DNA of 64,000 nt, from assembly GCF_022568775.1 (NCBI RefSeq), contig NZ_JAKZHW010000001.1:310001-374000 (forward strand). Direction: 5' to 3'. Both the position numbers and the translations under genes were made by a program. Shown piece by piece: positions 36,229 to 45,310 of this stretch. The notes beneath the pieces were generated by a model. The model was not told where the DNA came from and made no database searches. It saw nothing but the letters and a program-made list of their open reading frames with translations. Position 1 is the stretch's first letter; each line of letters begins with the position of its first letter. The DNA comes from Sphingomonas telluris (lineage in GTDB: Bacteria > Pseudomonadota > Alphaproteobacteria > Sphingomonadales > Sphingomonadaceae).

Positions 36229-37077
36229 GTGGACGCCCTGTACGCCAAGCTAGAGACGCTAGAGCCCGGTATTGCCCGTCTGCTCGCGCACAATCCTTCG
36301 GCCTTCACTTACTACGGAACCCAAAGCTACCTCGTCGGTGAGACCGAGGTAGCCGTCATCGATCCCGGTCCCGACCTTCCCGAGCACATCGAAGCACTGG
36401 TCCACGCGATCGCCGGACGCCGGCTCGTCGCTATCATGTGCACGCACACGCACCGGGACCACAGCCCCGCCGCGCAGCCCCTCGCGAACCTGACGGGAGC
36501 GCCGATCATCGGCTGCGCGCCGCTTGCGCTGGAGGCGGTCGGCCCTCGCGCCGACGCCGCCTTCGACGGCGATTACACCCCCGACCGCGTTCTGGCTGAC
36601 GGTGACAGCGTCGAAATCGGCGGACGCTCCGTAAGGGCTGTCGCTACGCCCGGTCACACGTCCAATCATCTCTGCTTCGCCTACGGCGATGCACTCTTCA
36701 CCGGCGATCACGTCATGGGATGGTCGACGACTGTCGTCGTCCCGCCCGACGGAGAAATGGCGGCCTACATGGCGAGCCTGGACAAGCTCCGACAGCGGCA
36801 GGACCGCGTCTACTATCCGGCGCATGGCCCGGCGGTGACCAACCCGCAGCAGTACGTACGCGGCCTGCTGGGTCACCGGATGCAGCGCGAGAAGCAGATC
36901 CTCCGCTTGGTCGGGGAGCAGCCGCGCGACATTCCGGACATTGTCGCCAACGCTTATCCCGGGCTCGATCCACGGCTGGTGACGGCGGCTGGCGGATCGG
37001 TCCTTGCGCACCTTCTGGACCTTGAGCGCCGCGGGCTCGTTGTGCGGGAAGAACAGCAATGGTCGAAAGCCGCCTGA
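36229..37077 (+). CDS. MBL-fold metallohydrolase, LACTB2-like
   Basis: 282 residues. The zinc motif CTHTHRDHSPAAQPL, ATPGHTSNHL, FTGDHVMGW and YPAHGPAVTN are the MBL metal ligands. A C-terminal winged-helix-like segment (ILRLVGEQPRDIPDI...VLAHLLDLERRGLV) is that of the LACTB2/Hydroxyacylglutathione hydrolase-like branch. Substrate unknown; LACTB2 is an endoribonuclease. GTG start. The next gene overlaps its end by 19 bases. Confidence 0.9.
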   Translation: MDALYAKLETLEPGIARLLAHNPSAFTYYGTQSYLVGETEVAVIDPGPDLPEHIEALVHAIAGRRLVAIMCTHTHRDHSPAAQPLANLTGAPIIGCAPLALEAVGPRADAAFDGDYTPDRVLADGDSVEIGGRSVRAVATPGHTSNHLCFAYGDALFTGDHVMGWSTTVVVPPDGEMAAYMASLDKLRQRQDRVYYPAHGPAVTNPQQYVRGLLGHRMQREKQILRLVGEQPRDIPDIVANAYPGLDPRLVTAAGGSVLAHLLDLERRGLVVREEQQWSKAA

Positions 37078-37778
37078 ACAAGCCCCTCGCCATCGGCGCG
37101 ATCATCGTCGCGCTGATCCTCGGCGTGTTGCTCGGAATGACGAGCGGCGTCGTCGATCGCATTTTCGGCGGCCCAAACCCGAAGACAATCGCCAGCGCGA
37201 GCCTCGAGTCCATGCGCGCGCAGAACCGGCTGATCGCCTTCGTCGCGCGTTACGTTTCGGTGACGACGTCGACGACCAGCAGGTTCGGCTTCGATGCCAA
37301 GCGGACGCTCATCCTGCCCGGCGACGTTCGCTACGAGCTCGATTTGTCGAAGCTGCAGCCGGAAGACGTGACGTGGGACGCCTCGTCGCACACGTTGCGC
37401 GTGCAACTTCCAGAGGTGGAGCTTGCCGGCCCCGAAGTCGATCTGAGCGCGGCGCAGGAATATGGCGAAAGCGGAGTGCTCTCGTCGCTGACCAATGCGG
37501 ACCAGCAACTGGACCAGGCCAACCGCGCGAAAGCCGTCTCCGACCTTCGCAAGCAGGCGTCCGGTGCGGTGCCGATGCGGCTGGCGCGCGAGGCGGCGCG
37601 TCAGGCCGTTCAGCGCAGCTTCGCGATGCCGCTGCTGGCCGCCGGCTTCAAGGACGCAAAGGTGGTCGCGAAATTCCCAACGGAAGGCACCGACGAGACT
37701 TCCTACCTCGACGTGTCGACACCATATAACGAGGCGATCGCAGAGGCGGAGCGCAGGCGCGCCCAGGATTCGCGTTAG
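37059..37778 (+). CDS. DUF4230 membrane-anchored protein
   Basis: 239 residues with an N-terminal membrane anchor (LAIGAIIVALILGVLLGM) followed by a large extracytoplasmic domain matching DUF4230 (AFVARYVSVTTSTTSRFGFDAKRTLILPGDVRYELDLSKL). Function unknown. It overlaps the MBL gene and precedes nadA by 12 bases, so all three can be cotranscribed. Confidence 0.87.
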   Translation: MVESRLNKPLAIGAIIVALILGVLLGMTSGVVDRIFGGPNPKTIASASLESMRAQNRLIAFVARYVSVTTSTTSRFGFDAKRTLILPGDVRYELDLSKLQPEDVTWDASSHTLRVQLPEVELAGPEVDLSAAQEYGESGVLSSLTNADQQLDQANRAKAVSDLRKQASGAVPMRLAREAARQAVQRSFAMPLLAAGFKDAKVVAKFPTEGTDETSYLDVSTPYNEAIAEAERRRAQDSR

Positions 37779-37790
37779 GGGCGGCAGGTG

Positions 37791-38816
37791 ATGACGGTTC
37801 AGACCAACGATTTACGCGGGCTAGATCTTCTGGCGGAGATCGATCGCCTGAAGCGCGAGCGGAACGCGGTAATCCTCGCGCATTACTATCAGAAGCCGGA
37901 GATCCAAGACCTCGCGGACTTCGTCGGCGACAGCCTCGATCTTTCCCGTAAGGCCGCCGCGACCGACGCTGATGTGATCGCTTTCTGCGGCGTGCGCTTC
38001 ATGGCCGAGACGGCGAAGATCCTGTCGCCGCAGAAGACCGTGATCCTGCCCGACATGGATGCCGGCTGCTCGCTGGAGGACAGTTGTCCGCCCGACCAGT
38101 TTGCCGCCTTCCGTGCTGCGCACCCGGACCATATCGCGCTGACGTACATCAACTGCTCGGCGGCGGTGAAAGCGCTGAGCGACATCATCGTTACAAGCAG
38201 CAGCGCGCACATCATCCTCGACCAGATCCCGAAGGACCAGAAGATCATCTTCGGACCCGACCGGCACCTTGGGGGCTATCTCGCGCGCAAGTTCGATCGC
38301 GACATGCTGCTCTGGCCCGGCATCTGCATCGTCCACCAGGCCTTCAGCGAGACCGAGCTTCTGAAGCTCAAGGCCGAGCATCCCGACGCGCCGGTTGCGG
38401 CGCATCCCGAATGCCCGCCGCATATCATCGACCATGCGGATCTCGTCGGGTCGACCAAAGCCATCCTCGACTTCGCGCTGAGTTCGCCCGCGAACACCAT
38501 TCTCGTCGCGACCGAGCCGCACATCATCCACCAGATGGAGAAGGCGGCGCCGCACAAGACGTTCATCGGCGTCCCGGGCGGCGACGGGAACTGCAACTGC
38601 AACATGTGCCCGTACATGGCGCTCAACACGCTCGAGAAGCTCTACGTCGCGCTGCGCGACCTGCAACCGCGGATCGAGCTGTCGCCGGAGATCATGGACC
38701 GCGCCCGCGTCCCGCTGGAACGCATGCTGGAGATGGCGGGCCGGACGGTGGGGCAGGGGGACGTCGGCAAGCCCATCGTACCCGAGCAGATCGACCCAGC
38801 GATCAGCGGCGACTGA
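37791..38816 (+). CDS. nadA: Quinolinate synthase A
   Basis: 341 residues: [54 protein letters not shown] and the C-terminal [21 protein letters not shown]. Three conserved Cys bind a [4Fe-4S] cluster. It condenses iminoaspartate with DHAP to quinolinate in de novo NAD synthesis. nadB and nadC are not adjacent. The stop is immediately followed by the convergent MAPEG gene stop. Confidence 0.97.
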   Translation: MTVQTNDLRGLDLLAEIDRLKRERNAVILAHYYQKPEIQDLADFVGDSLDLSRKAAATDADVIAFCGVRFMAETAKILSPQKTVILPDMDAGCSLEDSCPPDQFAAFRAAHPDHIALTYINCSAAVKALSDIIVTSSSAHIILDQIPKDQKIIFGPDRHLGGYLARKFDRDMLLWPGICIVHQAFSETELLKLKAEHPDAPVAAHPECPPHIIDHADLVGSTKAILDFALSSPANTILVATEPHIIHQMEKAAPHKTFIGVPGGDGNCNCNMCPYMALNTLEKLYVALRDLQPRIELSPEIMDRARVPLERMLEMAGRTVGQGDVGKPIVPEQIDPAISGD

Positions 38817-39329
38817 TCAGGCGAGCCTCATCCACAGCACCCCGATGTACATGAAGAGGTTCATGTAAGCCGTCGAGGAGAAACCCGGCGCTCGGTAGAG
38901 CGGGTGAATGCGGTAGCCGATCCAGAAGATCATCCGGCAGATCACGAAGGTGATCGCCAGCGCGGGAATGATGCTCAGCCATGCGATCGGCACACTGACC
39001 GCGACGGCCGCAACGCCAACGAGGAAGCAGACGAACTGCTGCAGCGTGTTGTCGGCGACGCGGCCGTTCACGACCATCTTCTGGCTTTCCTTGCCCAGCG
39101 TCGGGTCGATCGCCTCGCTCAGGAAGCGCTCGTTCCCCACCGCGACCAGCATGGCGAACAGCGGCAGGACCGCGACCACGAGCCAACGGAACGCATAAGC
39201 GAGGCGGTCGCCGTTGGTGTCGGCAACGCCAGGCTGCGAAATCGCGTGCGAGGGCGTCCAGACAAGCGCAGCCATGAGCAGGATGCCGCTGGCGGCTCCG
39301 ACCGCTACCGTTCTCTGATCCTCGGTCAT
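38817..39329 (-). CDS. MAPEG family membrane protein
   Basis: 170 residues with four hydrophobic segments (about 10-27, 48-63, 100-118, 145-165). The motifs GRVADNTLQQFVCFLVG and YRIHPLYRAPGFSSTAYMNLFMYIG are typical of MAPEG membrane proteins, some of which are glutathione-dependent enzymes. Which reaction is catalysed is unknown. Stop codons of this gene and nadA are adjacent. Confidence 0.87.
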   Translation of the reverse strand: MTEDQRTVAVGAASGILLMAALVWTPSHAISQPGVADTNGDRLAYAFRWLVVAVLPLFAMLVAVGNERFLSEAIDPTLGKESQKMVVNGRVADNTLQQFVCFLVGVAAVAVSVPIAWLSIIPALAITFVICRMIFWIGYRIHPLYRAPGFSSTAYMNLFMYIGVLWMRLA

Positions 39330-39513
39330 GCATCCCCCTTTCAGCGTCGAGCTTGGCAGTCGCAGCGCTCTCCCGTTTACGCTGGGTTAACCCGCAACGA
39401 GACGTCTCCAGAGGACAACGTTCCATCGTTACCGGCCGGCTACCGGCTTGCCACGGGCAACCGTGCCGTGTCCCCATCCGTTCGACAACGAAACAATCTT
39501 ACAGGGAGTAGTT

Positions 39514-39840
39514 ATGCGTTTCACCATGATCGCGGCAGCTGCCGCGCTGGTCGCTACAAGCTCGGTGCCGGCGGCCATGACGCCGGCGTTGGCCCACTCG
39601 ACGAGCTATCCACATCATCACACGCTCAAGAGCGGCAAGACCCATTATGCGCGCAAGTATTGCCGCTATTCGAACGGCACGACCGGCCTGGTGGCTGGCG
39701 GCGTCGGCGGCGCGCTCGTCGGCCGCAAGGTGATCGGCAAAGGCATCCTCGGCACTGGCGCCGGCATCGTCGGCGGTGCACTGGCCGGCCGTGCGATCGA
39801 CCGCACGATCACCGCGGGATCGCGCTGCTACTACCGCTAG
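39514..39840 (+). CDS. Glycine-zipper surface protein with signal peptide
   Basis: 108 residues. A signal peptide (MRFTMIAAAAALVATSSVPAA) is followed by a His/Tyr/Lys-rich part, then GLVAGGVGGALVGRKVIGKGILGTGAGIVGGALAGRAID, a long Gly zipper that can insert in membranes, and a short tail with a second Cys (SRCYYR). ATG with GGGAG upstream. Function unknown. The TonB-type gene follows after 17 bases. Confidence 0.8.
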   Translation: MRFTMIAAAAALVATSSVPAAMTPALAHSTSYPHHHTLKSGKTHYARKYCRYSNGTTGLVAGGVGGALVGRKVIGKGILGTGAGIVGGALAGRAIDRTITAGSRCYYR

Positions 39841-39857
39841 GCCCGGCGCGGGCTGAA

Positions 39858-40589
39858 ATGCCCGCCGGCGGCTTCCATACGACCGGGCCGCGGGAGCGCT
39901 TCACGGCGCTCGCCGCGGCCCTTGCCGTACAGCTTGCGCTGCTGGTCGCGCTCATGAGCGGTTTCCACGTGCAGGTGCGGAAGGCGCAGGAGGCCGTCGA
40001 GAGGCTCATCTCCGTAAGCCTCACTCCGCCACCGCCGCCGCCACTGCCCAAGCCTGCGCCCCGGGCCGCTCCGTCAGAGAAGCCGAAGGCGAGCCACCAG
40101 GCTGCGGCGCCGAAAGCTGCTCCGGCGCCGATCGGCGGATCGCGTGGGCCAGTCCAATCTCATTCCAGTCCCTCCGTGGTGCCGATCGTTCCGACGCGGC
40201 CGACTGCGCCTCCGTCCGGCGGTGGTACCGGGGCGGGCCCGGCGACCGGTACGGGTGCTGGCGGTGGTTCGGGCGGAACGGGTTACGGCGAGGGCGGGGG
40301 TGGAGGGACCGATCTCGAACAGATCGCGGGAGACATATTCCCCTCCGACTATCCCCGGCATCTCGGAAGGGCGGGGATCGGCGGGCATGTCGGCGTGTCG
40401 TTCACCGTCCAGGTCAACGGCCGCGCCACCAATTGCCGCATTAGCCGATCGAGCGGCGTTCCCGAGTTGGATGGACTGACTTGCCGATTGATCGAGCAGC
40501 GCTTTCGCTTTCGGCCAGGCACCGACCGCTTCGGACGACCGATCTCGGACGAGGTCGACTACGAGCATTACTGGATCATCGGCCGCTAG
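39858..40589 (+). CDS. TonB-type energy transducer
   Basis: 243 residues: one N-terminal membrane helix (FTALAAALAVQLALLVALM), Pro-rich PPPPPPLPKPAPR, a Ser/Pro/Gly linker rich in GTGAGGG repeats, and a TonB C-terminal fold (GGHVGVSFTVQVNGRATNCRISRSSG, with two Cys as in the first TonB protein). It shares the layout of the protein at 12.5 kb. The ribosome site is weak. Its stop overlaps the facing DUF4112 stop by 4 bases. Confidence 0.82.
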   Translation: MPAGGFHTTGPRERFTALAAALAVQLALLVALMSGFHVQVRKAQEAVERLISVSLTPPPPPPLPKPAPRAAPSEKPKASHQAAAPKAAPAPIGGSRGPVQSHSSPSVVPIVPTRPTAPPSGGGTGAGPATGTGAGGGSGGTGYGEGGGGGTDLEQIAGDIFPSDYPRHLGRAGIGGHVGVSFTVQVNGRATNCRISRSSGVPELDGLTCRLIEQRFRFRPGTDRFGRPISDEVDYEHYWIIGR

Positions 40590-41008
40590 GGTTCGCGGCG
40601 GGTCGCCTCCGCCTCGATCGTGGCGCCTGCGGGATGATGCTTGTCGAGGTGGCGCTTGATCATGCGCAGGTTGCGCGTGTTCGACCGGAAGAAGAAGTCG
40701 GGTACCGCGCCGACGAAGGGGATGAGACCGAGCAGCCAGTCGATGCCGACGTTGCCGGCCATCTTCCCGATCTGCCACTTGTTCATGCCGAGGTTGCGCG
40801 CTTCCCAGGCGAGATAGGCGCCGAGCCCGGCCGCAATGGTCGGGCCGACCCCTGGCACGAAGTCCAGGATGACATCGAGGCCAACCGGACGATTGATTAC
40901 GGGCACGACCACGATGCGCTCGAGCACCTGCTCGAGGCCTTCGACACGCTTTCGCACGGAGGCGGGGTCTGTTCCGGTCGGTGGCAGGGGGAAGCGGCGG
41001 TCGGTCAT
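40586..41008 (-). CDS. DUF4112 membrane protein
   Basis: 140 residues from the ATG at 41008. Two hydrophobic hairpins (FVPGVGPTIAAGLGAYLAWEAR and VGIDWLLGLIPFVGAVPDFFFR) with the repeated FVPGVGP/IPFVGAVPD motif are diagnostic of DUF4112. Function unknown. The ATG overlaps the stop of the upstream lipoprotein gene (ATGA), so the two are translationally coupled. Confidence 0.87.
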   Translation of the reverse strand: MTDRRFPLPPTGTDPASVRKRVEGLEQVLERIVVVPVINRPVGLDVILDFVPGVGPTIAAGLGAYLAWEARNLGMNKWQIGKMAGNVGIDWLLGLIPFVGAVPDFFFRSNTRNLRMIKRHLDKHHPAGATIEAEATRREP

Positions 41009-42489
41009 TCGTTGCGGTCGCGGTCGAGCCTGTCGGTGAGACCAGTCAGAGTGTGGCGCGCGAAGCGGTTGACTGCAAAGCCCTGCACGCGATCCGAAAC
41101 GAGCGACCAGCGAATTGGAGCCGCGATGGGAATGAAGAGCTGCTGCTGGTCGATCAGCTGCGCGGCCTGCGTCAGGAATGCGTAGCGCTGGAGCGGGACC
41201 GTCGTGTTGCGCGCACCATCCAGAAGCTGATCGGCGCTCGGATCGCAAATCGCTGCCTGGCCGCAACGGAAGCTGCGCAGGAACCAGGCCGCGGAATTGG
41301 ACGGCGCGACAAGGTCAACGAGCACGAGGTCGGCGTCTTTTGCCTGCGGCGCTGCCTCGACCCGAATGCCGAGTGCGCCCCAATCGGTGGCCAACCGGTT
41401 CAGGAGAACACGAGCGCCCGGGCCATCCGATAAGGCGACGCGCAGGACAGGCTTGTCTATGCCGCTGAGTTGCTGACCAGCCGCTTGCACCAGCGCGGGC
41501 CGCCGCTGGTCGAGCGGCGTGGACATCCATTCGGGCGCCACAGGATCCTCGACTCCGTCCAGCCCCGGCTCGAGCACCGTCGCGCGGGGGAGCAGGCCGG
41601 GTACGTTCAGGGCATCGATCAGCGCTTGCCGGTCGATCGCCTGGCTGAGCAGTCGTCGGAGCCCGGCGTCCGCAAGCGGCCCGTCGGCGCGCGCCGGGAC
41701 GAGGCCGAACAGGCCCGCGGCAGGATCGAAGCGCAGCGCGTTCTTCGGCAATTTCTGCGCGCGCGTGTACGGGAGGTCCACGTACGTCCCGCCGAGCACG
41801 AGGTCCGTCTTGCCTTGCAGGAAGGCGCGGACGGCGGCCGGAGCGAGGGCGCCTTCCAGCACGACTTCTTCCTTGCGCGTCACCTCGTCGTCCAGGTTCG
41901 TGACGCTGCGGACGAGATCGACGCCGGGCCGCTTGCTGTTGGGCGCCATGCGGAAGGGGCCCGTACCTTCGTTTTGGTAGACGATCGCGAACTCCGGCTG
42001 CGCCAATAGCGCGAGCATGTTCGGCCGCGGCGCCTTCAGAGTGATTTCGATTACGCGGTCGGTCATCGCCTTGATCTCTGAAACCGCGCCGAGCGTGTCT
42101 TTCAGCCTATTCTCGCTGCGTGCGGCAAGCTGCCGCCTCAGGATTCGCGCGACCTGCTCGGCAGTGATCTTGCGGCCGTTCGGCCACTGTGCAGTCTCGA
42201 GCCGGAAGATGTAGCTCATGCCGTCGTCGGTCACGTTCCAGCGCTCGGCGATGCCGGGAACGATCTGGCCGACGGCGTCGAAGCGGACGAGGCCCTGGGC
42301 GACGTTTCCAAGCAGGACCGATTGGGGCGTGGTCAGCGGGCCGGCCGCGGGGTCCGCCATCGCCGGCGGCTCCCCAATGACGGTGACGTCTGTCTTGCCT
42401 GTGTCCGTCTTCTGGCATCCGGCGACCGGGATCGCACCCAAGGCAAGGACGGCCGCGGCGAAGGCACGGCGAGGGACAGACCACCGCAT
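41005..42489 (-). CDS. ABC-type peptide/solute-binding lipoprotein (SBP family 5)
   Basis: 494 residues with a signal peptide ending in a lipobox (IPVAGC). The family 5 features are VAQGLVRFDAVGQIVPGIAERWNV, SYIFRLETAQWPNGRKITAEQV and, later, YAFLTQAAQLIDQQQLFIPI. Such proteins bind oligopeptides or other solutes in the periplasm. No permease or ATPase genes are adjacent, so its partner transporter is elsewhere or it has another role. Coupled to DUF4112; divergent from the PBP gene. Confidence 0.85.
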   Translation of the reverse strand: MRWSVPRRAFAAAVLALGAIPVAGCQKTDTGKTDVTVIGEPPAMADPAAGPLTTPQSVLLGNVAQGLVRFDAVGQIVPGIAERWNVTDDGMSYIFRLETAQWPNGRKITAEQVARILRRQLAARSENRLKDTLGAVSEIKAMTDRVIEITLKAPRPNMLALLAQPEFAIVYQNEGTGPFRMAPNSKRPGVDLVRSVTNLDDEVTRKEEVVLEGALAPAAVRAFLQGKTDLVLGGTYVDLPYTRAQKLPKNALRFDPAAGLFGLVPARADGPLADAGLRRLLSQAIDRQALIDALNVPGLLPRATVLEPGLDGVEDPVAPEWMSTPLDQRRPALVQAAGQQLSGIDKPVLRVALSDGPGARVLLNRLATDWGALGIRVEAAPQAKDADLVLVDLVAPSNSAAWFLRSFRCGQAAICDPSADQLLDGARNTTVPLQRYAFLTQAAQLIDQQQLFIPIAAPIRWSLVSDRVQGFAVNRFARHTLTGLTDRLDRDRNE

Positions 42490-42591
42490 GTCCGGCTGTT
42501 TAGTCGTAAGCCCGCATTCAGCAAATCTCTGGATATATCGCGGCGGCTGTTTTACCAAGATAAGTCACTTGGCGTGGGTTCGGGATAGAGG

Positions 42592-44583
42592 GTGGCCGAC
42601 AACGAGGGTATCTGGAGTCGCGGCGGCGTTAACGTCGAAGAGCTGCCCGATCCGATTGCACCCGCTCATCCGGCAACGGGTGCGGAACCGCCGCTTCCGG
42701 AGGAAAAGCCGAGGCGCAGGCGGCGTTGGCCGATCATTCTCTACGCAGTCTCCAGCCTCGTCTTCATCACACTGATCTGGCTTATCGTTACCGCGCCCTT
42801 GTCGCGCGCTCTTGAACCGCTCGATGATCCCGCAATCCTCTACGTCTCGCAGGAAGGTGAGCCGATCGCTCGCCGCGGAGCGATCAAGGAAGCGCCGGTC
42901 GACGTCACCAAGCTCAATCCGGCGACGCCCGCGGCCTTCGTCGCGATCGAGGACCGCCGCTTCTACAGCCACTGGGGCATCGACCCGCGCGGCATCGGGC
43001 GAGCGATGGTCGCCAACATGCGCGCCGGCGGTGTCCGGCAGGGCGGGTCGACCATTACGCAGCAGCTCGCGAAGACCAGCTTTCTCTCGTCGGACCGGAG
43101 CATGAAGCGAAAGGCGCAAGAGGTGATCATCGCCTTCTGGCTGGAAGCTTGGCTGACCAAGCAGGAGATTCTCTCGCGCTACCTGTCGAGCGTCTATTTC
43201 GGCGACGGCGTGTATGGCCTGCGCGCGGCGTCGCGGCATTATTTCAACCGCTCACCGGAGAACCTGACGCTCGGACAGTCGGCGATGCTGGCGGGTGTCG
43301 TTCAGGCACCTTCGCGCCTGGCGCCGACGCGCAACCTGCAGGCCGCCCAGAACCGCAGCCGGCTGGTGCTCAAGGCAATGGCGGACACCGGTGCCGTCAG
43401 CCGCTCGCGGGCGAGTGCTGCTCGAATGGCGCGGCCGGTAATGCAGAAATCGAAGATCCCGACAGGCACCTACTTCGCCGATTGGGTCGCGCCGGCGGCG
43501 CAAAATGCCTTCGAGGCGGACTTCGGAACGGTGAAGGTCCGCACGACGCTCGACGCCGATCTTCAACGGATCGCTTCGCGCGCGATCGCGCGCGCGCCCA
43601 TCGGAGACGGAGAGGCGGCTCTCGTTGCGATGAGGCCCGACGGCCGGGTCGTCGCGATGGTCGGCGGCCGCAATTACCGAGAAAGCACCTTCAACCGCGC
43701 AACGCAGGCGCGTCGGCAGCCGGGGTCCGCATTCAAGCTGTTCGTATATCTTGCGGCACTGCGCGCAGGCTGGACGCCAGACAGCATCATCGAAGACCGG
43801 CCCGTCACGATCGACGGCTGGACGCCGGCGAACAGCGACGGCGTCTACCGCGGGCCGATCACCCTCCGCGAAGCCTTCGCCCGGTCGAGCAATGCGGCGA
43901 CCGTCAGGCTTTCGGAGAGCGTCGGCCGCGGCAATGTGCTCCGCGCGGCGCGAGAGCTCGGAATCTCGACGCCGCTTCCCAATTCCCCGAGCGTCGCCTT
44001 GGGCACGGCTGGCGTGAGCCTTCTGGAGTTGACCTCGGCCTATGCCGCAGTCGCCAGCGGCCGTTATCCGATCCGAGCCCGCGGGCTCGCCGATCAGGAA
44101 GAGCAGGGGCGGCTTGCCGACTTGCTCCACGGTGGGGGCAGCCTCGATCAGCGCCGCGACTGGGCGCCGATGCTCGATCTTCTCTACGCCGCCGCGAACA
44201 ACGGGACGGGCAAGCGCGCGGCGCTCGCCGTGCCCACCTTCGGCAAGACCGGCACCACCCAGGGCAACCGCGATGCGCTCTTCGTTGGGTTCGCCGGCAA
44301 CCTAGTCGTGGGCGTCTGGGTTGGCCGCGACGACGACAAGCCGCTTGGCAGGAAGGTCAGCGGCGGCACGATCCCCGCGCAGCTGTGGCACGACTTCATG
44401 GTCTCTGCGCTTGCCATCGACGGCCGCGCCGGTCCGCCGCTTCCCGCCTCGTTCCAGAGGCCGCAACGGACGCCCGCTCGCCATGAGCGCAAAAGCCCGC
44501 TACCTGAGGAATGGAGCGATGGCGCCAGGCCGCTCCGCCAATTCTTCAAGCAGATCGAGAAGCTGCTCGAGAAGAATCAATAG
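42592..44583 (+). CDS. Bifunctional penicillin-binding protein, class A (PBP1-like)
   Basis: 663 residues. After an Arg-rich cytoplasmic start comes one membrane helix (PIILYAVSSLVFITLIWLIV). The GT51 glycosyltransferase domain has AIEDRRFYSHWGID, GGSTITQQLAKTSFLS and YLSSVYFGDGVYG, and the transpeptidase domain has the SxxK serine in GSAFKLF, SSN in ARSSNAATVRLS and KTGTTQGNRDA. It polymerises and cross-links glycan chains. GTG start; the ribosome site is weak. Confidence 0.93.
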   Translation: MADNEGIWSRGGVNVEELPDPIAPAHPATGAEPPLPEEKPRRRRRWPIILYAVSSLVFITLIWLIVTAPLSRALEPLDDPAILYVSQEGEPIARRGAIKEAPVDVTKLNPATPAAFVAIEDRRFYSHWGIDPRGIGRAMVANMRAGGVRQGGSTITQQLAKTSFLSSDRSMKRKAQEVIIAFWLEAWLTKQEILSRYLSSVYFGDGVYGLRAASRHYFNRSPENLTLGQSAMLAGVVQAPSRLAPTRNLQAAQNRSRLVLKAMADTGAVSRSRASAARMARPVMQKSKIPTGTYFADWVAPAAQNAFEADFGTVKVRTTLDADLQRIASRAIARAPIGDGEAALVAMRPDGRVVAMVGGRNYRESTFNRATQARRQPGSAFKLFVYLAALRAGWTPDSIIEDRPVTIDGWTPANSDGVYRGPITLREAFARSSNAATVRLSESVGRGNVLRAARELGISTPLPNSPSVALGTAGVSLLELTSAYAAVASGRYPIRARGLADQEEQGRLADLLHGGGSLDQRRDWAPMLDLLYAAANNGTGKRAALAVPTFGKTGTTQGNRDALFVGFAGNLVVGVWVGRDDDKPLGRKVSGGTIPAQLWHDFMVSALAIDGRAGPPLPASFQRPQRTPARHERKSPLPEEWSDGARPLRQFFKQIEKLLEKNQ

Positions 44584-44709
44584 TTAATCTTTGGAAACCG
44601 GCGCTTTTAACCTCTTCTCAACTCCGGCCTTCTAATTCTGCAGCCGACCTTACGCGAATAGCGGGGGTGTGGGGACCAGTTCCCGGGATACAAGGACAGG
44701 AGACCGGAA

Positions 44710-44871
44710 ATGTTCAAGCGCTTTGTCAAGCTGATGAATGACAGCAAGGGTGCAACGGCCATCGAATACGGCCTGATTGCAGCTCTCATCGCCGTTGCGG
44801 CGATTGGCGCGATGCGTGGCATCGGCACCAAGCTGAACTCGACCTTCACGAACGTTTCGTCGAACCTCTAA
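44710..44871 (+). CDS. Flp/Fap-type pilin, first of two
   Basis: 53 residues: MFKRFVKLMNDSKGATAIEYGLIAALIA with the GATAIEYG prepilin cleavage-type signature (Glu at position +5 region) and a long hydrophobic helix. Such small prepilins form Flp (Tad) type IVb pili after processing by a TadV/CpaA-like peptidase. No tad/cpa genes are in the window. Preceded by GGAGACCGGAA. A terminator follows 22 bases after the stop. Confidence 0.88.
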   Translation: MFKRFVKLMNDSKGATAIEYGLIAALIAVAAIGAMRGIGTKLNSTFTNVSSNL

Positions 44872-44893
44872 GTCGACGTTTCGCTCTAAACGG

Positions 44894-44927
44894 AACGGCG
44901 GTGCCGAAAGGCGCCGCCGTTTTCGTT
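44894..44927 (+). terminator. Terminator 1 after first pilin
   Basis: AACGGCGGTGCC and GGCGCCGCCGTT form a 12-bp stem (one G-T pair) with a GAAA loop, followed by TTCGTTT. It starts 22 bases after the first pilin stop. Confidence 0.9.
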
Positions 44928-44934
44928 TGCGCTG

Positions 44935-44972
44935 AACGGCGGTGCCGAAAGGCGCCGCCCGTTCCGTTTTCT
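44935..44972 (+). terminator. Terminator 2, a direct repeat of terminator 1
   Basis: The same stem sequence (AACGGCGGTGCC, GAAA, GGCGCCGCCCGTT) is repeated directly after the first one, followed by CCGTTTTCTT. Such back-to-back copies look like the product of tandem duplication. Confidence 0.85.
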
Positions 44973-45080
44973 TAACGCGCCTTCTTAGGAGTTTCGAAAC
45001 CGTTTCGAGCGCAATCATCTGCGGCGCGACTTTCGCGGCGAGTTTCAAATCTCGGTAGTACGACCGTTGGGAGACCAGAA

Positions 45081-45242
45081 ATGTTCAAGCGCTTTGCCAA
45101 GCTTATGAACGACAGCACGGGTGCGACGGCCATCGAATATGGCCTGATCGCTGCCCTGATCGCAGTTGCGGCCATTGGTGCGATGCGTAGCGTCGGCACG
45201 AAGCTCAACGGCACCTTCACGAACGTCGAGCAGAACCTCTAG
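45081..45242 (+). CDS. Flp/Fap-type pilin, second of two
   Basis: 53 residues, differing from the first pilin at nine positions (for example FAKL, DSTGAT, RSVGTKLNGT and a VEQNL tail). Same GATAIEYG signature. Preceded by GGGAGACCAGAA at the expected distance. Both have their own terminators, so they can be expressed at different levels. Pilin duplication is common in Tad-type loci, but machinery genes are absent here. Confidence 0.88.
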   Translation: MFKRFAKLMNDSTGATAIEYGLIAALIAVAAIGAMRSVGTKLNGTFTNVEQNL

Positions 45243-45268
45243 TTTCTCGACGCTAGTGCCAAAAATAG

Positions 45269-45296
45269 CGGCGGCGCCGAAAGGCGCCGCCGTTTT
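45269..45296 (+). terminator. Terminator 3 after second pilin
   Basis: CGGCGGCGCC, GAAA, GGCGCCGCCG then TTTT: the same stem-loop type as terminators 1 and 2, 27 bases after the stop of the second pilin. It also lies just beyond the 3' end of the facing PRC-barrel gene. Confidence 0.88.
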
Positions 45297-45310
45297 CATT
45301 GTGAGACGGA

